From DASSSY01 sp035708205 (GTDB lineage Bacteria > Bacteroidota > Bacteroidia > Chitinophagales > Chitinophagaceae), in assembly GCA_035708205.1 (NCBI GenBank), contig DASSSY010000007.1:124001-188000 (forward strand): a stretch of DNA of 64,000 bases. Direction: 5' to 3'. Shown piece by piece: positions 63,203-64,000 of the stretch (position 1 is its first letter; every line of letters starts with the position of its first letter). The notes under the pieces are model-generated. The model did no database searches and was not told the DNA's origin. It saw nothing but the letters and a program-made list of their open reading frames with translations. A program made the translations under genes and the position numbers.

Positions 63203-64000
63203 ATGCAAGCAGAAATTTTATGGGTCGATGACGAGATCGATTCCTTAAAACCCCAAATTTTATTTTTAAAGAACAAAGGTTATAGCATTACTTCCTTTAC
63301 CAACGGCTATGACGCCCTGGAGCATCTAAAGGACAACCAGGCTGACGTGGTATTTCTGGATGAAAGCATGCCCGGCATGACCGGGCTGGAGACCTTAGCT
63401 AAAATTAAGGAGCTCAAACCAACCTTACCGGTGGTGATGGTGACCAAGAATGAAGCAGAGGACATTATGGAAGATGCCATTGGCGGTAAGATTACCGACT
63501 ACCTGATCAAGCCGGTCAATCCCAACCAGGTATTATTGTCCTTAAAAAAGATCATGGAAGGCCGCCGCCTGGTCAGCGAAAAAACAACGGTAGAATATCA
63601 AAAAGATTTCCGTAATCTTTTTATGGCGCTTAACAGCAGTCCCAATGTCGGAGAATGGCAGGACCTGTACAAGAAATTAGTGTATTGGGAGACCGAGATG
63701 AGCAAAAGCGACAGCCCGGAAATGCAGGAAGTGTTTCAAACCCAAAAATCAGAAGCCAATACCGAGTTTTTCAAATTCATTTCCAAAAACTATTTAGACT
63801 GGATACAAAATAAAGGCAACGAGGCACCGGTCATGTCCCATAATCTTTTCCAAAAAAGGATCGCACCACATATCAGCCAGGAACGCCCGACTTTTATGAT
63901 CCTGATCGATAATTTCCGTTTCGACCAGTGGAAAGCCGTAGAACCGATCATCAACACCTTTTTCAGAGTGCTGGAGGAAGATACTTTCTTCAGCATCCTG
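63203..64000 (+). CDS. porX: PorX-type response regulator with PglZ domain (5' part)
   Basis: Response regulator of the PorXY system that controls the type IX secretion system of Bacteroidota. The visible 266 residues hold a complete receiver domain: acidic pocket Asp9-Asp10-Glu11, phosphoacceptor Asp53 in VVFLDESMPG, the conserved Lys near 103 in DYLIKPVNP; then a helical linker (about 120-210), and the beginning of a PglZ-like phosphatase domain (LIDNFRFDQWKAVEP near 235-250). Full-length members have about 520 residues, so about half is cut off at the window edge. The start ATG 63203 directly begins the receiver domain. Confidence 0.9.
   Translation, partial: MQAEILWVDDEIDSLKPQILFLKNKGYSITSFTNGYDALEHLKDNQADVVFLDESMPGMTGLETLAKIKELKPTLPVVMVTKNEAEDIMEDAIGGKITDYLIKPVNPNQVLLSLKKIMEGRRLVSEKTTVEYQKDFRNLFMALNSSPNVGEWQDLYKKLVYWETEMSKSDSPEMQEVFQTQKSEANTEFFKFISKNYLDWIQNKGNEAPVMSHNLFQKRIAPHISQERPTFMILIDNFRFDQWKAVEPIINTFFRVLEEDTFFSIL

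Noticed and set aside
1..64000. CRISPR arrays, insertion sequences, prophage genes, rRNA
   Set aside because: No regularly spaced repeats, transposase or integrase motifs, phage structural genes or rRNA sequences were seen.

Overview
The window comes from a member of the Bacteroidota, most likely Chitinophagales or Sphingobacteriales. The evidence is: exact matches to the Bacteroidota -7 promoter element (TAnnTTTG) upstream of many genes on both strands; lineage-typical families (GLPGLI protein, DUF3098, DUF2752, DUF1599, a TamL-type lipoprotein barrel, AsnS, the type IX secretion regulator PorX); near absence of Shine-Dalgarno sequences; and the rpoB/rpoC pair. The DNA reads as an ordinary, gene-dense chromosomal segment. 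I see no transposase, phage gene, CRISPR array or rRNA.

Layout. 1-9.2 kb: end of a membrane protein gene, purQ, then a minus-strand run of pyruvate carboxylase, an S9 prolyl oligopeptidase lipoprotein, and an apparent operon lipoprotein-rsmE-DUF4159. 9.2-10.6 kb: tRNA-Arg(TCT) with a 20-bp-stem terminator, then two small secreted proteins that look like paralogues. 10.6-18.6 kb: an RDD gene divergent from a tightly overlapping five-gene membrane operon plus DUF58 (SpoIIM-like, polytopic protein, DUF4129, DUF4350, MoxR ATPase, DUF58), followed by STM3941-like and DUF3098 genes. 18.6-23.3 kb: DUF1015-DUF1599 operon, a FabZ-like hotdog protein without the usual histidine, a GLPGLI protein and a beta-ketoacyl synthase. 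23.3-36.3 kb: sugar transporter with a previously uncalled 49-residue coupled frame, MarR regulator, YihY, dispanin and DUF2752 pair, HAD phosphatase, TamL divergent from a SpoU methyltransferase, alpha/beta hydrolase, asnS, comEC and an EF-hand protein. 36.3-45.4 kb: a 730-bp AT-rich leader, then rpoB and rpoC without the usual ribosomal protein genes in front. 45.4-53 kb: glycosyltransferase, universal stress protein, 2-oxo acid dehydrogenase E2, aminotransferase, DUF2911-lpxK pair and a 2TM protein. 53-64 kb: tRNA-Ser(TGA), a complete subclass B1 metallo-beta-lactamase directly behind polA, a DsbD-like protein, an orphan paaD, dut, pfkA, a small membrane protein, maf, and the 5' part of porX cut by the window edge.

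Functionally most of the window is housekeeping: transcription (rpoBC), replication and nucleotide hygiene (polA, dut, maf), tRNA charging and RNA modification (asnS, rsmE, spoU), central metabolism (pyc, pfkA, E2 component), envelope assembly (tamL, lpxK, dsbD-like) and secretion control (porX). The least understood parts are the MoxR/DUF58/SpoIIM/RDD membrane block, the tandem secreted paralogues next to tRNA-Arg, and the hotdog/GLPGLI/ketosynthase group. No clearly undescribed system stands out; the best follow-up candidates are the beta-lactamase, the non-canonical hotdog protein, the coupled small frame and the very short-leader promoters.
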